The notes below the pieces were generated by a model. That model was not told the DNA's origin. It searched no databases and saw only the letters and a program-made list of their open reading frames with translations. The position numbers and the translations under genes are program-made. From Roseiarcus sp963794655 (GTDB taxonomy: Bacteria; Pseudomonadota; Alphaproteobacteria; Rhizobiales; Beijerinckiaceae), in the NCBI GenBank assembly GCA_963794655.1, contig CAWCEV010000006.1, positions 1,116,001 to 1,180,000 of the forward strand: a DNA stretch of 64,000 bases. Reading direction: 5' to 3'. Shown in pieces: positions 40,349 to 48,795 of this stretch. Each line of letters begins with the position of its first letter. Within the stretch, counting starts at the first letter, position 1.

Positions 40349-41230
40349 CTACCGCGTGGGCACCGGGTGCTCGCCGCGGTAGTCATAGAAGCCGCGTTGG
40401 GTCTTGCGGCCGAGCCAGCCAGCTTCGACGTATTTCACTAGGAGCGGGCAGGGGCGGTACTTCGAATCGGCGAGCCCTTCGTGCAGCACCTGCATGACCG
40501 CGAGACAGGTGTCGAGGCCTATGAAATCGGCCAGCTGTAGCGGGCCCATCGGATGATTGGCGCCGAGGCGCATTGCGGTGTCGATCGCCTCGACCGAGCC
40601 GACGCCCTCATAGAGCGTATAGACCGCCTCGTTGATCATCGGCAGAAGGATGCGATTGACGATGAAGGCGGGGAAATCCTCCGACATCGTTGCTGTCTTG
40701 CCGAGCCGGACGACGAACCCCTTGGCGGCCTCGAACGTATCGTCCTTGGTGGCGATGCCGCGGATCAGCTCGACGAGCTGCATGCGCGGCACCGGGTTCA
40801 TAAAGTGGATGCCGATGAACCGCTCGGGGTTGGAGGTCACCGAGGCGAGGCGCGTAATCGAGATCGACGAGGTGTTGGAGGCGACGATGGCGTCTGGCTT
40901 CAGAAAGGAGCGCAGGGCGGTAAAGATCTTCCGCTTGACGTCTTCGTTCTCGGAAGCCGCCTCGACCACGAGATCGCAGTTGCCGAGCTTGTCCAGCGTC
41001 GGGGCGACTTGGATGCGATCGAGTATCGCCCGGCGCTCCGCCTCGTCCATCTGCCCCTTGGACACTTGGCGCGACAGGTGGCCGTTGATGGTCGCAAGCG
41101 CGGCGTTGATACGCTCCTCTGCGACGTCGTTGAGGGAGACCTTCAATCCCGCCTGGGCCGCGACCTCGGCGATGCCGGCGCCCATCTGCCCGGCGCCGAT
41201 GATGCCGACCGTATCGATATTGAGTGTCAT
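40349..41230 (-). CDS. 3-hydroxybutyryl-CoA dehydrogenase
   Basis: A 293-residue 3-hydroxyacyl-CoA dehydrogenase from ATG 41230 (an ATG 15 bp upstream is possible). NAD-binding GAGQMGAGIAEVAAQAG, the catalytic region SNTSSISITRLAS, IGIHFMNPVPRMQLVELI with the active His, and the C-terminal NHPMGPLQLADFIGLDT are present. It oxidises 3-hydroxybutyryl-CoA in butyrate/polyhydroxybutyrate or beta-oxidation metabolism. The etfBA genes lie directly upstream on the same strand. Confidence 0.93.
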   Translation of the reverse strand: MTLNIDTVGIIGAGQMGAGIAEVAAQAGLKVSLNDVAEERINAALATINGHLSRQVSKGQMDEAERRAILDRIQVAPTLDKLGNCDLVVEAASENEDVKRKIFTALRSFLKPDAIVASNTSSISITRLASVTSNPERFIGIHFMNPVPRMQLVELIRGIATKDDTFEAAKGFVVRLGKTATMSEDFPAFIVNRILLPMINEAVYTLYEGVGSVEAIDTAMRLGANHPMGPLQLADFIGLDTCLAVMQVLHEGLADSKYRPCPLLVKYVEAGWLGRKTQRGFYDYRGEHPVPTR

Positions 41231-41331
41231 ATTTCTGTCCAGCAAACGGCCGAGGCCGGCCGGGGGATCATAGACGAGCGGCGACGAGCGTCCAGTCGGA
41301 CGCCCGCTTTTTTCATAGGTTCGGCCGGACG

Positions 41332-42276
41332 TTAGCGCCCGATCTTGGTCAGTTCCGCCGCAAGCTCGGGCAACGCGGTGTAAAGATCCGCGACGAGGCC
41401 GTAGTCGGCGACCTGGAAGATCGGCGCCTCCTCGTCCTTGTTGATCGCGACGATGACCTTCGAATCCTTCATCCCCGCCAGATGCTGGATCGCCCCCGAT
41501 ATGCCGACCGCGATATAGAGTTCCGGAGCCACGACCTTGCCCGTCTGGCCGACCTGCCAGTCGTTGGGCGCATAGCCGGCGTCGACCGCGGCGCGCGAGG
41601 CGCCCATCGCCGCGCCGAGCTTGTCGGCGACCGGCTCGATATAGGTCTTGAAATTTTCCGCCTTCTGCATCGCCCGTCCGCCGGAGATGATGATCTTGGC
41701 CGAAGTCAATTCCGGCCGGTCAGACTTTGCCAGCGCCTCGCCGACGAACGACGACACCGCGGGATCGGAAACCGCAGCGACCGGCTCGACCGACGCCGAG
41801 CCGCCCGGGCCGGTCGCGGCGAAAGAGGCAGTTCGCACGGTGACGACGATCTTCGGGTCGGTCAATTCCACGGTCTGGATTGCGTTGCCGGCGTAGATCG
41901 GCCGCTCGAAGGTCTTCGGACCGAGAACCTTGGTGATGTCGGAAATCTGCATCACGTCCAGCAGTGCCGCGGCGCGCGGCGCGACGTTCTTGGCGCTGGC
42001 CGTCGATGGCGCGACGATGGCGTCGTAACCGGGAGCGAGCGAAACGATCAGCGCCGCGAGTGGTTCGGCCAGGCCGTGGGCGTAGAGCGGATCGTCGGCC
42101 GCGCGCACTCTCGCAACGCCTGCGAGTTGAGCGGCCGCGGCCGCCGCCGCGCCGACGTTTTGGCCGGCGACAAGCACGTCGACCGGAGCCCCGAGTTCAA
42201 GCGCGGCAGTGAGCGCGCGCGCGGTTGCGTCGTTCAATTGGCCGCCGGCGACCTCCGCCAGAAGAAGGGTCGCCAT
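41332..42276 (-). CDS. etfA: Electron transfer flavoprotein alpha subunit
   Basis: A 314-residue EtfA. The FAD-binding C-terminal domain is clear: SGGRAMQKAENFKTYIEPVADKLGAAMGASRAAVDAGYAPNDWQVGQTGKVVAPELYIAVGISGAIQHLAGM and the signature VIVAINKDEEAPIFQVADYGLVADL. With EtfB it carries electrons from acyl-CoA dehydrogenases to ETF-ubiquinone oxidoreductase. It follows etfB by 2 bp. Confidence 0.96.
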   Translation of the reverse strand: MATLLLAEVAGGQLNDATARALTAALELGAPVDVLVAGQNVGAAAAAAAQLAGVARVRAADDPLYAHGLAEPLAALIVSLAPGYDAIVAPSTASAKNVAPRAAALLDVMQISDITKVLGPKTFERPIYAGNAIQTVELTDPKIVVTVRTASFAATGPGGSASVEPVAAVSDPAVSSFVGEALAKSDRPELTSAKIIISGGRAMQKAENFKTYIEPVADKLGAAMGASRAAVDAGYAPNDWQVGQTGKVVAPELYIAVGISGAIQHLAGMKDSKVIVAINKDEEAPIFQVADYGLVADLYTALPELAAELTKIGR

Positions 42277-42278
42277 CG

Positions 42279-43029
42279 TCAGATCACTCCCGCTTCATCA
42301 TGCAGCTTGGCGACGAGCTCCGCCACCGACTTGACCTTGACCCCGGCCTTTCGCCCAGACGGCTCCGAGGTCTTCAGCACCTTGAGGCGGGGCGAAACAT
42401 CCACTCCATAGTCGGCCGGCGTCTTCTCCTCGATGGGCTTCTTCTTTGCCTTCATGATGTTGGGGAGGGAGGCGTAGCGCGGCTCGTTCAAGCGCAAATC
42501 GGTCGTGACGATCGCGGGCAGCTTCAGGGAGACGGTCTGCATCCCGCCGTCCACCTCGCGGGTGACGTCGACCGACCCCTCGCCGATGACGACCTTGGAG
42601 GCGAACGTGCCCTGGCCCCATCCAGTCAGCGCTCCCAGCATCTGACCGGTCTGGTTCGAAGTCGTCGTCAATCGCCTGCTTGCCCATGATGACGAGCCCT
42701 GGCTGTTCGGCGTCGACCACGCCCTTGATGAGTTTGGCCACCGCGAGCGGCTCGGTCAGCGCGTCGGTCTTGATCAGGACGCCGCGATCGGCGCCCATCG
42801 CGAGCGCTGTGCGGATGGTCTCGCTCGCCTGCGTGGGGCCGATCGAAACGATGATCACCTCGCTCGCCTTGCCGGCTTCCTTCTGCCTGAGCGCTTCTTC
42901 GACGGCGATCTCGTCGAACGGGTTCATCGACATTTTAACGTTGGCCAGTTCGACCCCTGAACCGTCGGATTTGAGGCGAATCTTGATGTTGTAGTCGACC
43001 ACTCGTTTTACGGGCACGAGAATCTTCAT
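42279..43029 (-). pseudogene. etfB: Electron transfer flavoprotein beta subunit, apparent frameshift
   Basis: From ATG 43029 the frame reads a normal EtfB (MKILVPVKRVVDYNIKIRLKSDGSGVE to LVIMGKQAIDDD), then slips near 42660. The other frame continues SNQTGQMLGALTGWGQGTFASKVVIGEG to KLHDEAGVI and stops at 42279. Together they make 249 residues, the canonical length. One surplus A in 42659-42660 (plus strand) explains the slip. Because Etf is central to fatty acid oxidation and etfA beside it is intact, a sequencing error is at least as likely as a real break. The site reads GACTTC where GACTC is expected. Confidence 0.88.
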
Positions 43030-43376
43030 GGGCCGCAGAACTCCTGCCGAACTTGGCGTCCTCTTGGAGGCAATTTGAGGCGGACACCCCTAATCTGGGC
43101 CCCCGCGCAAGTCAACGCGGATGTAACTTTGATTTCTGCGCCGTCCAAAAGTTCAGTCCCCATTTCAAAATGGCGCCTCTTCATGCTCGCTAGACATGCA
43201 GATCGCCAACAAATTGGCCGGACTCGGCGCCGTCGTCGCCGATTTCTTCGGCGCGGCCGGCGGAACAATTGACAGCAGCAAAAATCTGACGCCAAGTCGA
43301 GGAACGACGCGCCATCAAACAATAAGGGCCGATCGTTGTCTGGGGAAGGGCGCACTGTGATGAGGAACATTGCAAG
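43030..43376. other. Intergenic region between etfB and ABC importer
   Basis: About 350 bp between the divergent etfB and ABC-importer genes. Short reading frames on both strands have no family resemblance. It should hold both promoters, but I see no clear consensus pair. Confidence 0.4.
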
Positions 43377-44966
43377 ATGAGCGAACTGGATTATTGGAAC
43401 GGTCGCCTGCTCAAGGGCGCGGTCTCTCGCCGCGAGTTCATGGGACGCGCCGCCGCACTCGGCGCCTCAAGCCTCGCGATTTCAACCATGCTGGCGAGCG
43501 CGGACGCGCACGCCGCTGAGACGCCCAAGAAAGGCGGCGTCCTGCGGCTCGGCCTTGGCGGCGGCAGCACCACCGACAGCATCGACATCACCTCCTACAA
43601 TGACTCGGTGATGATCGACACCGGCCATGGCCTTTTCGACGGTATCGTCGAATGGGGCGAGGACGGCAGGCCGCATCCGGATCTTGCCGAGAGCTTCGAG
43701 CCCACGAACGGCGCCAAGGACTGGGTCTTCAATCTGCGGAAAGGGATCAAGTTCTCTAATGGGCAGGAATTTACCGCAGACGACGCCATCTATTCGCTCA
43801 ACCTGCATCGAGGCGACACCAAGTCGGGCGGCGCGCCCACGTTCAAGCCGGTCACTGACATCAAGAAACTCGACAAGTATCAGATTCAGATTTCCCTGAA
43901 CGGCCCGGACGCGGACCTGCCCTATGCGCTCACTGACTATCACGTTCACATGGTGCCGGATGGCTTCAAGGATTGGGCGAAGCCGGTCGGGACCGGTCCC
44001 TTCAGCCTGGACAAATTCGATCCCGGCGTCCGCATATCGCTCAAGAAGACCCGCGACTACTGGAAGCCCGATCGCGGCTGGCTCGACGGAATCGAGGTCA
44101 CCGTCATCAACGATGGCTCGGCGCGGCTCAATGCGCTGATCTCCGGCCAGATCGACGCGATCAACCGCGTCGACCACAAGGCCGTGGCCATGCTGTCGAA
44201 GTCGCCTAAGGTCCAGATCGTGCGCGCGCCCGGCGGCTGGCACGCCGTGATGGCGATGCAATGCGACAAGGCGCCGTACGACAACGCGGACATCCGGATG
44301 GCCATGAAGCTTGCGACCGACCGCGAGCAGATCCTGAAAGCGCTGTTCAGCGGCTACGGGACGGTTGGCAATGACCATCCGATCCCGCCGACCGATCCGT
44401 TCTTCAATAAGGAGTTGCCCCAGCGCAAATACGATCCCGAGAAGGCCGCAGCGGCGCTCAAGAAGGCGGGAATCGCCGATCCGAAGATCTTGCTGCAGGC
44501 CTCCGACGCCGCGTTCAACGGCGCGGTCGATGAGGGCGCGCTGCTTCAAGCGAGCGCGGCCAAGGCGGGGATCAAGGTCGATTTGAAGAAGGAGCCGGCG
44601 GACGGCTTCTGGGACAACGTCTGGCTCAAGGGCGCCTTCGTCTCGAGCTACTGGGGCGGGCGCGCGGCGGCGACGCAGATGCTTTCGGTCGCCTATGCGG
44701 CCGGGGCTCCCTGGAACGAAACGCACTGGAAAAATGAGAAGTTCGAGAAGCTGCTCGCCGACGCTCGCGGCGAGACCGACGAAGCCAAGCGCCGCCCCTA
44801 CATCTGGGAGATGCAGGCCATGCTGAACGAGCAGGGCGGCGCGATCATCCCCGTATTCAAGGACTGGCTTGACGCGCACCTCGACAAGGTCGGAGGGCAT
44901 ACGCCGCATGGCGGCTTCGATATGGACAACGGCTACATCATGCAGAAGGCTTGGCTCAAGAGCTGA
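43377..44966 (+). CDS. Peptide-type ABC transporter substrate-binding protein (Tat-exported)
   Basis: A 529-residue SBP_bac_5 protein. The signal region SRREFMGRAAALGASSLAISTML has a twin-arginine pair (18-19) with Phe two residues on, and ends DAHAAET, so it is probably Tat-exported. Family marks: GGVLRLGLGGGSTTDSIDITSY, YDGI-like FDGIVEWGEDGRPHPDLAESFEP, and FNLRKGIKFSNGQEFTADDAIYSLN. It should capture oligopeptides or a similar ligand in the periplasm. It heads a five-domain importer; a 139-bp gap with aggagaaatgaggga leads to the permease. Confidence 0.93.
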   Translation: MSELDYWNGRLLKGAVSRREFMGRAAALGASSLAISTMLASADAHAAETPKKGGVLRLGLGGGSTTDSIDITSYNDSVMIDTGHGLFDGIVEWGEDGRPHPDLAESFEPTNGAKDWVFNLRKGIKFSNGQEFTADDAIYSLNLHRGDTKSGGAPTFKPVTDIKKLDKYQIQISLNGPDADLPYALTDYHVHMVPDGFKDWAKPVGTGPFSLDKFDPGVRISLKKTRDYWKPDRGWLDGIEVTVINDGSARLNALISGQIDAINRVDHKAVAMLSKSPKVQIVRAPGGWHAVMAMQCDKAPYDNADIRMAMKLATDREQILKALFSGYGTVGNDHPIPPTDPFFNKELPQRKYDPEKAAAALKKAGIADPKILLQASDAAFNGAVDEGALLQASAAKAGIKVDLKKEPADGFWDNVWLKGAFVSSYWGGRAAATQMLSVAYAAGAPWNETHWKNEKFEKLLADARGETDEAKRRPYIWEMQAMLNEQGGAIIPVFKDWLDAHLDKVGGHTPHGGFDMDNGYIMQKAWLKS

Positions 44967-45105
44967 CCGCGTTCGCCGCGTCCGCCTCGTCGGCGGGCGC
45001 GGCCGGCCGACCCGAGTGCTCCTCGTCCGCCAGAGAGAGCGCTCGGAACCGATGATTGCAAGGGGTTCCTGAGAGTCCCCGGGGAGAAATGAGGGAGCCG
45101 GCGTT

Positions 45106-46053
45106 GTGTTGAATCTCGTGCTTCAACGGCTCGGCCTCGGCGTCCTGACCCTATTCGCCGCGTCGGTTCTCATTTTCATCGGCACGGAGATCCTGCCCGG
45201 CGATCTCGCCTCGGCGATTCTGCAGAATTCCGCCACCCCTGAGAGCTTGGCCAAGCTGCGCCTGGACCTCGGCCTGGACCGGCCGGCGATCCTGAGGTTT
45301 TTCGACTGGCTGTTTGGCGTGCTTCACGGCGATTTCGGCCATTCGCTCGCCAATGGCCGGGACGTCCTGACAGAAATCGCGCCGCGCTTCGCCAATACGA
45401 TGTTTCTTGCCGCTTACGCGGCGGTCGTCGCCGTCCCGCTGGCGATCGGCCTTGGTCTGCTCGCGGCCATTCGGCAGGGCGGCGTGTTCGACCGGCTGGT
45501 CAACCTCTTCACCCTGATGACGATCTCGGTGCCCGAATATTTCCTCGCCTATCTCCTCATCAAATATGTCGCGGTCGACCTCGGCTGGTTTCCATCGCTC
45601 GCGAACGTGACGCCGGACACGAGTTTCCTCGACCGCCTCTACTATGCGTTCCTGCCGATGCTGACGCTGGTCCTGGTCATTGTCGCGCATATGATGCGCA
45701 TGACGCGCGCCTCGGTGCTGTCGGTCATGGCGAGCCCGTATATCGAGATGGCGATCCTCAAGGGTCTCAGAAAGTCACGCATCGTCGTGCGCCACGCGCT
45801 TCCGAATGCGCTTGCACCAATCATTTCCGTCGTTGCGCTCAATCTCGCCTATCTCATCGTCGGCGTGGTCGTGGTCGAGACCGTGTTCGTCTACCCGGGC
45901 CTCGGTCAGTTGATGGTCGACGAAGTCAGCAAGCATGACGTGCCGGTGGTGCAGGCTTGCGGGCTGATTTTCGCCGCCACGTTCATCCTGCTCAACATGA
46001 TCGCCGACATCCTCGCTATTCTCTCCAACCCGCGGCTTCGCCGGCCGCGCTGA
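45106..46053 (+). CDS. ABC transporter permease (DppB-type)
   Basis: A 315-residue inner-membrane permease starting at GTG 45106. It has the DppB/OppB pattern: N-terminal RLGLGVLTLFAASVLIFIGTEILPGD, a LRLDLGLDRPAILRFFDWLFGVLHGDFGHSL linker, and the EAA loop MAILKGLRKSRIVVRHALPNALAPI with which it contacts the ATPase. About six helices. Pairs with the next gene. Confidence 0.94.
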   Translation: MLNLVLQRLGLGVLTLFAASVLIFIGTEILPGDLASAILQNSATPESLAKLRLDLGLDRPAILRFFDWLFGVLHGDFGHSLANGRDVLTEIAPRFANTMFLAAYAAVVAVPLAIGLGLLAAIRQGGVFDRLVNLFTLMTISVPEYFLAYLLIKYVAVDLGWFPSLANVTPDTSFLDRLYYAFLPMLTLVLVIVAHMMRMTRASVLSVMASPYIEMAILKGLRKSRIVVRHALPNALAPIISVVALNLAYLIVGVVVVETVFVYPGLGQLMVDEVSKHDVPVVQACGLIFAATFILLNMIADILAILSNPRLRRPR

Positions 46054-46088
46054 CCGGAACCGTCAGGCGCGACGAAAGAAAGACCGTC

Positions 46089-46916
46089 ATGCGTATCCGC
46101 GGCTATAAAGTGAGCGTCACCGCGCAGATCGGCATCGTCGTCGCCCTCATCAACTTGTTCATTGCGCTGTTTGCGCCCCTTGTGGCGCCTTTCGACCAGG
46201 CGACCCCGGTGGGCGACGCTTGGGCGGATCCAAGCGCCCAGCATTGGCTCGGGCTCGACAATCTCGGTCGCGATATCCTGAGCCGCCTGATATATGGCGC
46301 CCGGATGTCGATCGGCTTGTCGCTGGTTATCACCGCTCTGTCATTCCTGATCGGCGTCATTTCGGGCTTCGCGGCCGCAGTCGCGGGCGGTTGGATCGAT
46401 CAGTTGCTGTCGCGGCTCGTCGACCTCCTGCTGTCGATGCCCACGCTCATATTCGCCTTCGTCATCTTGTCGGTGCTCGGCTCGGCGCTGCCGGTGCTCA
46501 TCTTCACCATCGCCATTCTCAATTCGACCAAGGTCTTTCGTTTGGCGAGATCGGTCGCTGTCAATATCGTCAGCCTCGAGTTCGTCGAGGCGGCGCGCCT
46601 GCGTGGCGAGGGATGGTGGTGGATCGTGACCCGCGAGGTCCTTCCCAATGCGGTTCCGCCGCTGACCGCCGAGTTCGGCTTGCGTTTCTGCTTCACTTTC
46701 CTCTTTATCGCCGCGCTGAGCTTTCTGGGGCTCGGCGTTCAGCCGCCCGACGCGGACTGGGGCAGCATGGTCAAGGACTATCGCGACATGATCAATTTCG
46801 GCTCGGCAGCGCCGCTCTATCCCGCGGCGGCGATCGCGATCCTCACCATCGGCGTCAACTTTATCGTAGACTGGATGCTCTCGATTCATTCCAGAGGTCA
46901 GGGAGAAGGCGCATGA
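46089..46916 (+). CDS. ABC transporter permease (DppC-type)
   Basis: A 275-residue second permease from ATG 46089. DppC marks: N-terminal cytoplasmic end, VAPFDQATPVGDAWADPSAQHWLGLDNLGRDILSRLIYGARMS, and the EAA loop EAARLRGEGWWWIVTREVLPNAVPPL. The C-terminus NFIVDWMLSIHSRGQGEGA is standard. It overlaps the ATPase start by ATGA. Confidence 0.94.
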   Translation: MRIRGYKVSVTAQIGIVVALINLFIALFAPLVAPFDQATPVGDAWADPSAQHWLGLDNLGRDILSRLIYGARMSIGLSLVITALSFLIGVISGFAAAVAGGWIDQLLSRLVDLLLSMPTLIFAFVILSVLGSALPVLIFTIAILNSTKVFRLARSVAVNIVSLEFVEAARLRGEGWWWIVTREVLPNAVPPLTAEFGLRFCFTFLFIAALSFLGLGVQPPDADWGSMVKDYRDMINFGSAAPLYPAAAIAILTIGVNFIVDWMLSIHSRGQGEGA

Positions 46917-48601
46917 GCCAGCAGTCCCGGGACCCCGCCGGACCCAACGACACCTCCGTCGTCCTGGACGTCCGCGGCATGCGGGTGGCAGTCCGCACGG
47001 ACGCTGGCGACGGGCCGGTGCTGGTCGATGATGTGTCGCTGCAGCTACGGCGGGGCGAGGTCATCGGGCTCATCGGCGAATCGGGCGCCGGTAAGTCGAC
47101 GATCGGCCTCGCCTCGATGGGCTACACCCGCCGCGACTGCCACATCGTCGGCGGCAAGATCATTTTCGGCGACACCGACATTCGCGCCATCAGTCTCGAT
47201 GAGCGGCGAGCGCTGCGCGGACCGAAGATCGCCTATATCGCCCAGAGTGCGGCGGCGTCGTTCAATCCAGCCCATACGCTGATGGAGCAGGTGTGCGAGG
47301 CGTCGGTCAGGCACGGCGTCCTATCGCGGGCGGAGGCGCGAGCGGAAGCGATCAGTCTCTTCAAGCAGCTCGATCTGCCGAGCCCCGAGACGATCGGCTC
47401 TCGCTATCCCCATCAGGTTTCAGGGGGACAGCTTCAGCGGGTGATGGCCGCGATGGCGATGGTCGCCAAGCCCGACATCCTCATCTTTGACGAACCGACC
47501 ACCGCTCTTGACGTCACAACCCAGGTCGAATGTCTCGCCGCCTTCCGCAAGCTGATCCGCGAGCATGGCACGGCGGCCCTCTATATCACCCATGACCTCG
47601 CCGTCGTCGCGCAGATCGCCGATCGCATCATGGTGCTCAGGCGCGGCAAGATGGTGGAATTCGGCGATTCGCGGCAGATCCTGCAACAGCCGAAAGAGGA
47701 ATATACGCGCCGCCTGGTCACTGAGCGCGTCGCCGGCCATAATTTCGTCGACGCGAACATCGCCGCCCAGGTTCCAATCCTCGCCATCGACCATGTCAGC
47801 GCCAACTATCCGGGCAAGCCGAAGGTCATCGATGACGTGACCCTGGAGGTTCGCAAGGGCGATACGGTGGCTGTGGTCGGCGAGTCGGGCTCGGGCAAAT
47901 CGACCCTCGCGCGCGTCGTCACGGGCCTCTTGCCGCGCATCGAAGGCGACGTGCGGTTCAACGGCGCGAGCCTGCCGGCGCGCCTCAAGGACCGGACCAA
48001 GGACCAGCTGCGCCGGGTGCAAATGATCTACCAGATGCCGGACATCGCCCTCAATCCTCAGCATACCCTGCTCGAGACGATCGGCAGGCCGGCGGCGTTC
48101 TATTTCAACCGCTCGCGCGAAGAAGTCCGCGCTCGCGCCGCGGAACTGCTGCGACAGATGGACCTGCCGGAATCATTCCTCACCCGAAAGACAAGCGAAC
48201 TATCGGGCGGACAGAAGCAGAGGGTGTCGATTGCCCGGGCCTTGGCCGCCGAACCTGATCTTATCATCTGCGACGAAGTGACGTCGGCGCTCGATCAGCT
48301 GGTCGGAGAAGAGATTCTGCGGCTCTTGAAAAAGTTGCAGGAGGACCTCGGAGTCGCTTACCTCTTTATTACCCACGACCTCGGCACAGTGAAGCGGATC
48401 GCCAACAAGGTCGCGGTGATGCTGAAGGGCAAGGTAGTGGCGGGCGGCGATACCGCGACCGTTTTCGCGCCGCCCTATCATCCCTATACGGAACTGCTGC
48501 TCTCGTCTGTGCCCGAAATGCGGCCGGATTGGCTTGATGAGGTTCTTGCGGCCCGCGCGACCGGGGCAGCGACGACCTCGGCTCTGCTCCGGGCGCCCTG
48601 A
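46913..48601 (+). CDS. ABC transporter ATP-binding protein, fused DppD-DppF type
   Basis: A 562-residue protein with two complete ATPase domains. First: Walker A GESGAGKS, signature VSGGQLQR, Walker B ILIFDEPTTALD. Second: Walker A GESGSGKS, signature LSGGQKQR, and Walker B LIICDEVTSALD. Each ends with the peptide-importer H-loop (ITHDLAVVAQIADR, ITHDLGTVKRIANK). This tandem form supplies both nucleotide sites of a Dpp/Opp importer, so the four genes make a full transporter. Confidence 0.95.
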   Translation: MSQQSRDPAGPNDTSVVLDVRGMRVAVRTDAGDGPVLVDDVSLQLRRGEVIGLIGESGAGKSTIGLASMGYTRRDCHIVGGKIIFGDTDIRAISLDERRALRGPKIAYIAQSAAASFNPAHTLMEQVCEASVRHGVLSRAEARAEAISLFKQLDLPSPETIGSRYPHQVSGGQLQRVMAAMAMVAKPDILIFDEPTTALDVTTQVECLAAFRKLIREHGTAALYITHDLAVVAQIADRIMVLRRGKMVEFGDSRQILQQPKEEYTRRLVTERVAGHNFVDANIAAQVPILAIDHVSANYPGKPKVIDDVTLEVRKGDTVAVVGESGSGKSTLARVVTGLLPRIEGDVRFNGASLPARLKDRTKDQLRRVQMIYQMPDIALNPQHTLLETIGRPAAFYFNRSREEVRARAAELLRQMDLPESFLTRKTSELSGGQKQRVSIARALAAEPDLIICDEVTSALDQLVGEEILRLLKKLQEDLGVAYLFITHDLGTVKRIANKVAVMLKGKVVAGGDTATVFAPPYHPYTELLLSSVPEMRPDWLDEVLAARATGAATTSALLRAP

Positions 48602-48795
48602 ACGGCTTCGAAGGCGGAACGTCGAGGGACGCCCGCCGGCCGCCCTTGCCGCGCCCGCATTTCGTTTCTATACCGCCCCGAAGCGAACGGACGAGAAGGG
48701 CAGGAAGCGCGATTGGGGACTATCTCCGTCCGGCGCGATCATTGCATGGCTCGCTTGGCCGACCGAACGACCGAGGACAGGACAGGACTTTTTTG

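Noticed and set aside
42279..43029. Programmed ribosomal frameshifting in etfB
   Set aside because: No slippery heptamer or stimulatory structure is apparent, and EtfB is not known to use it; an indel is simpler.
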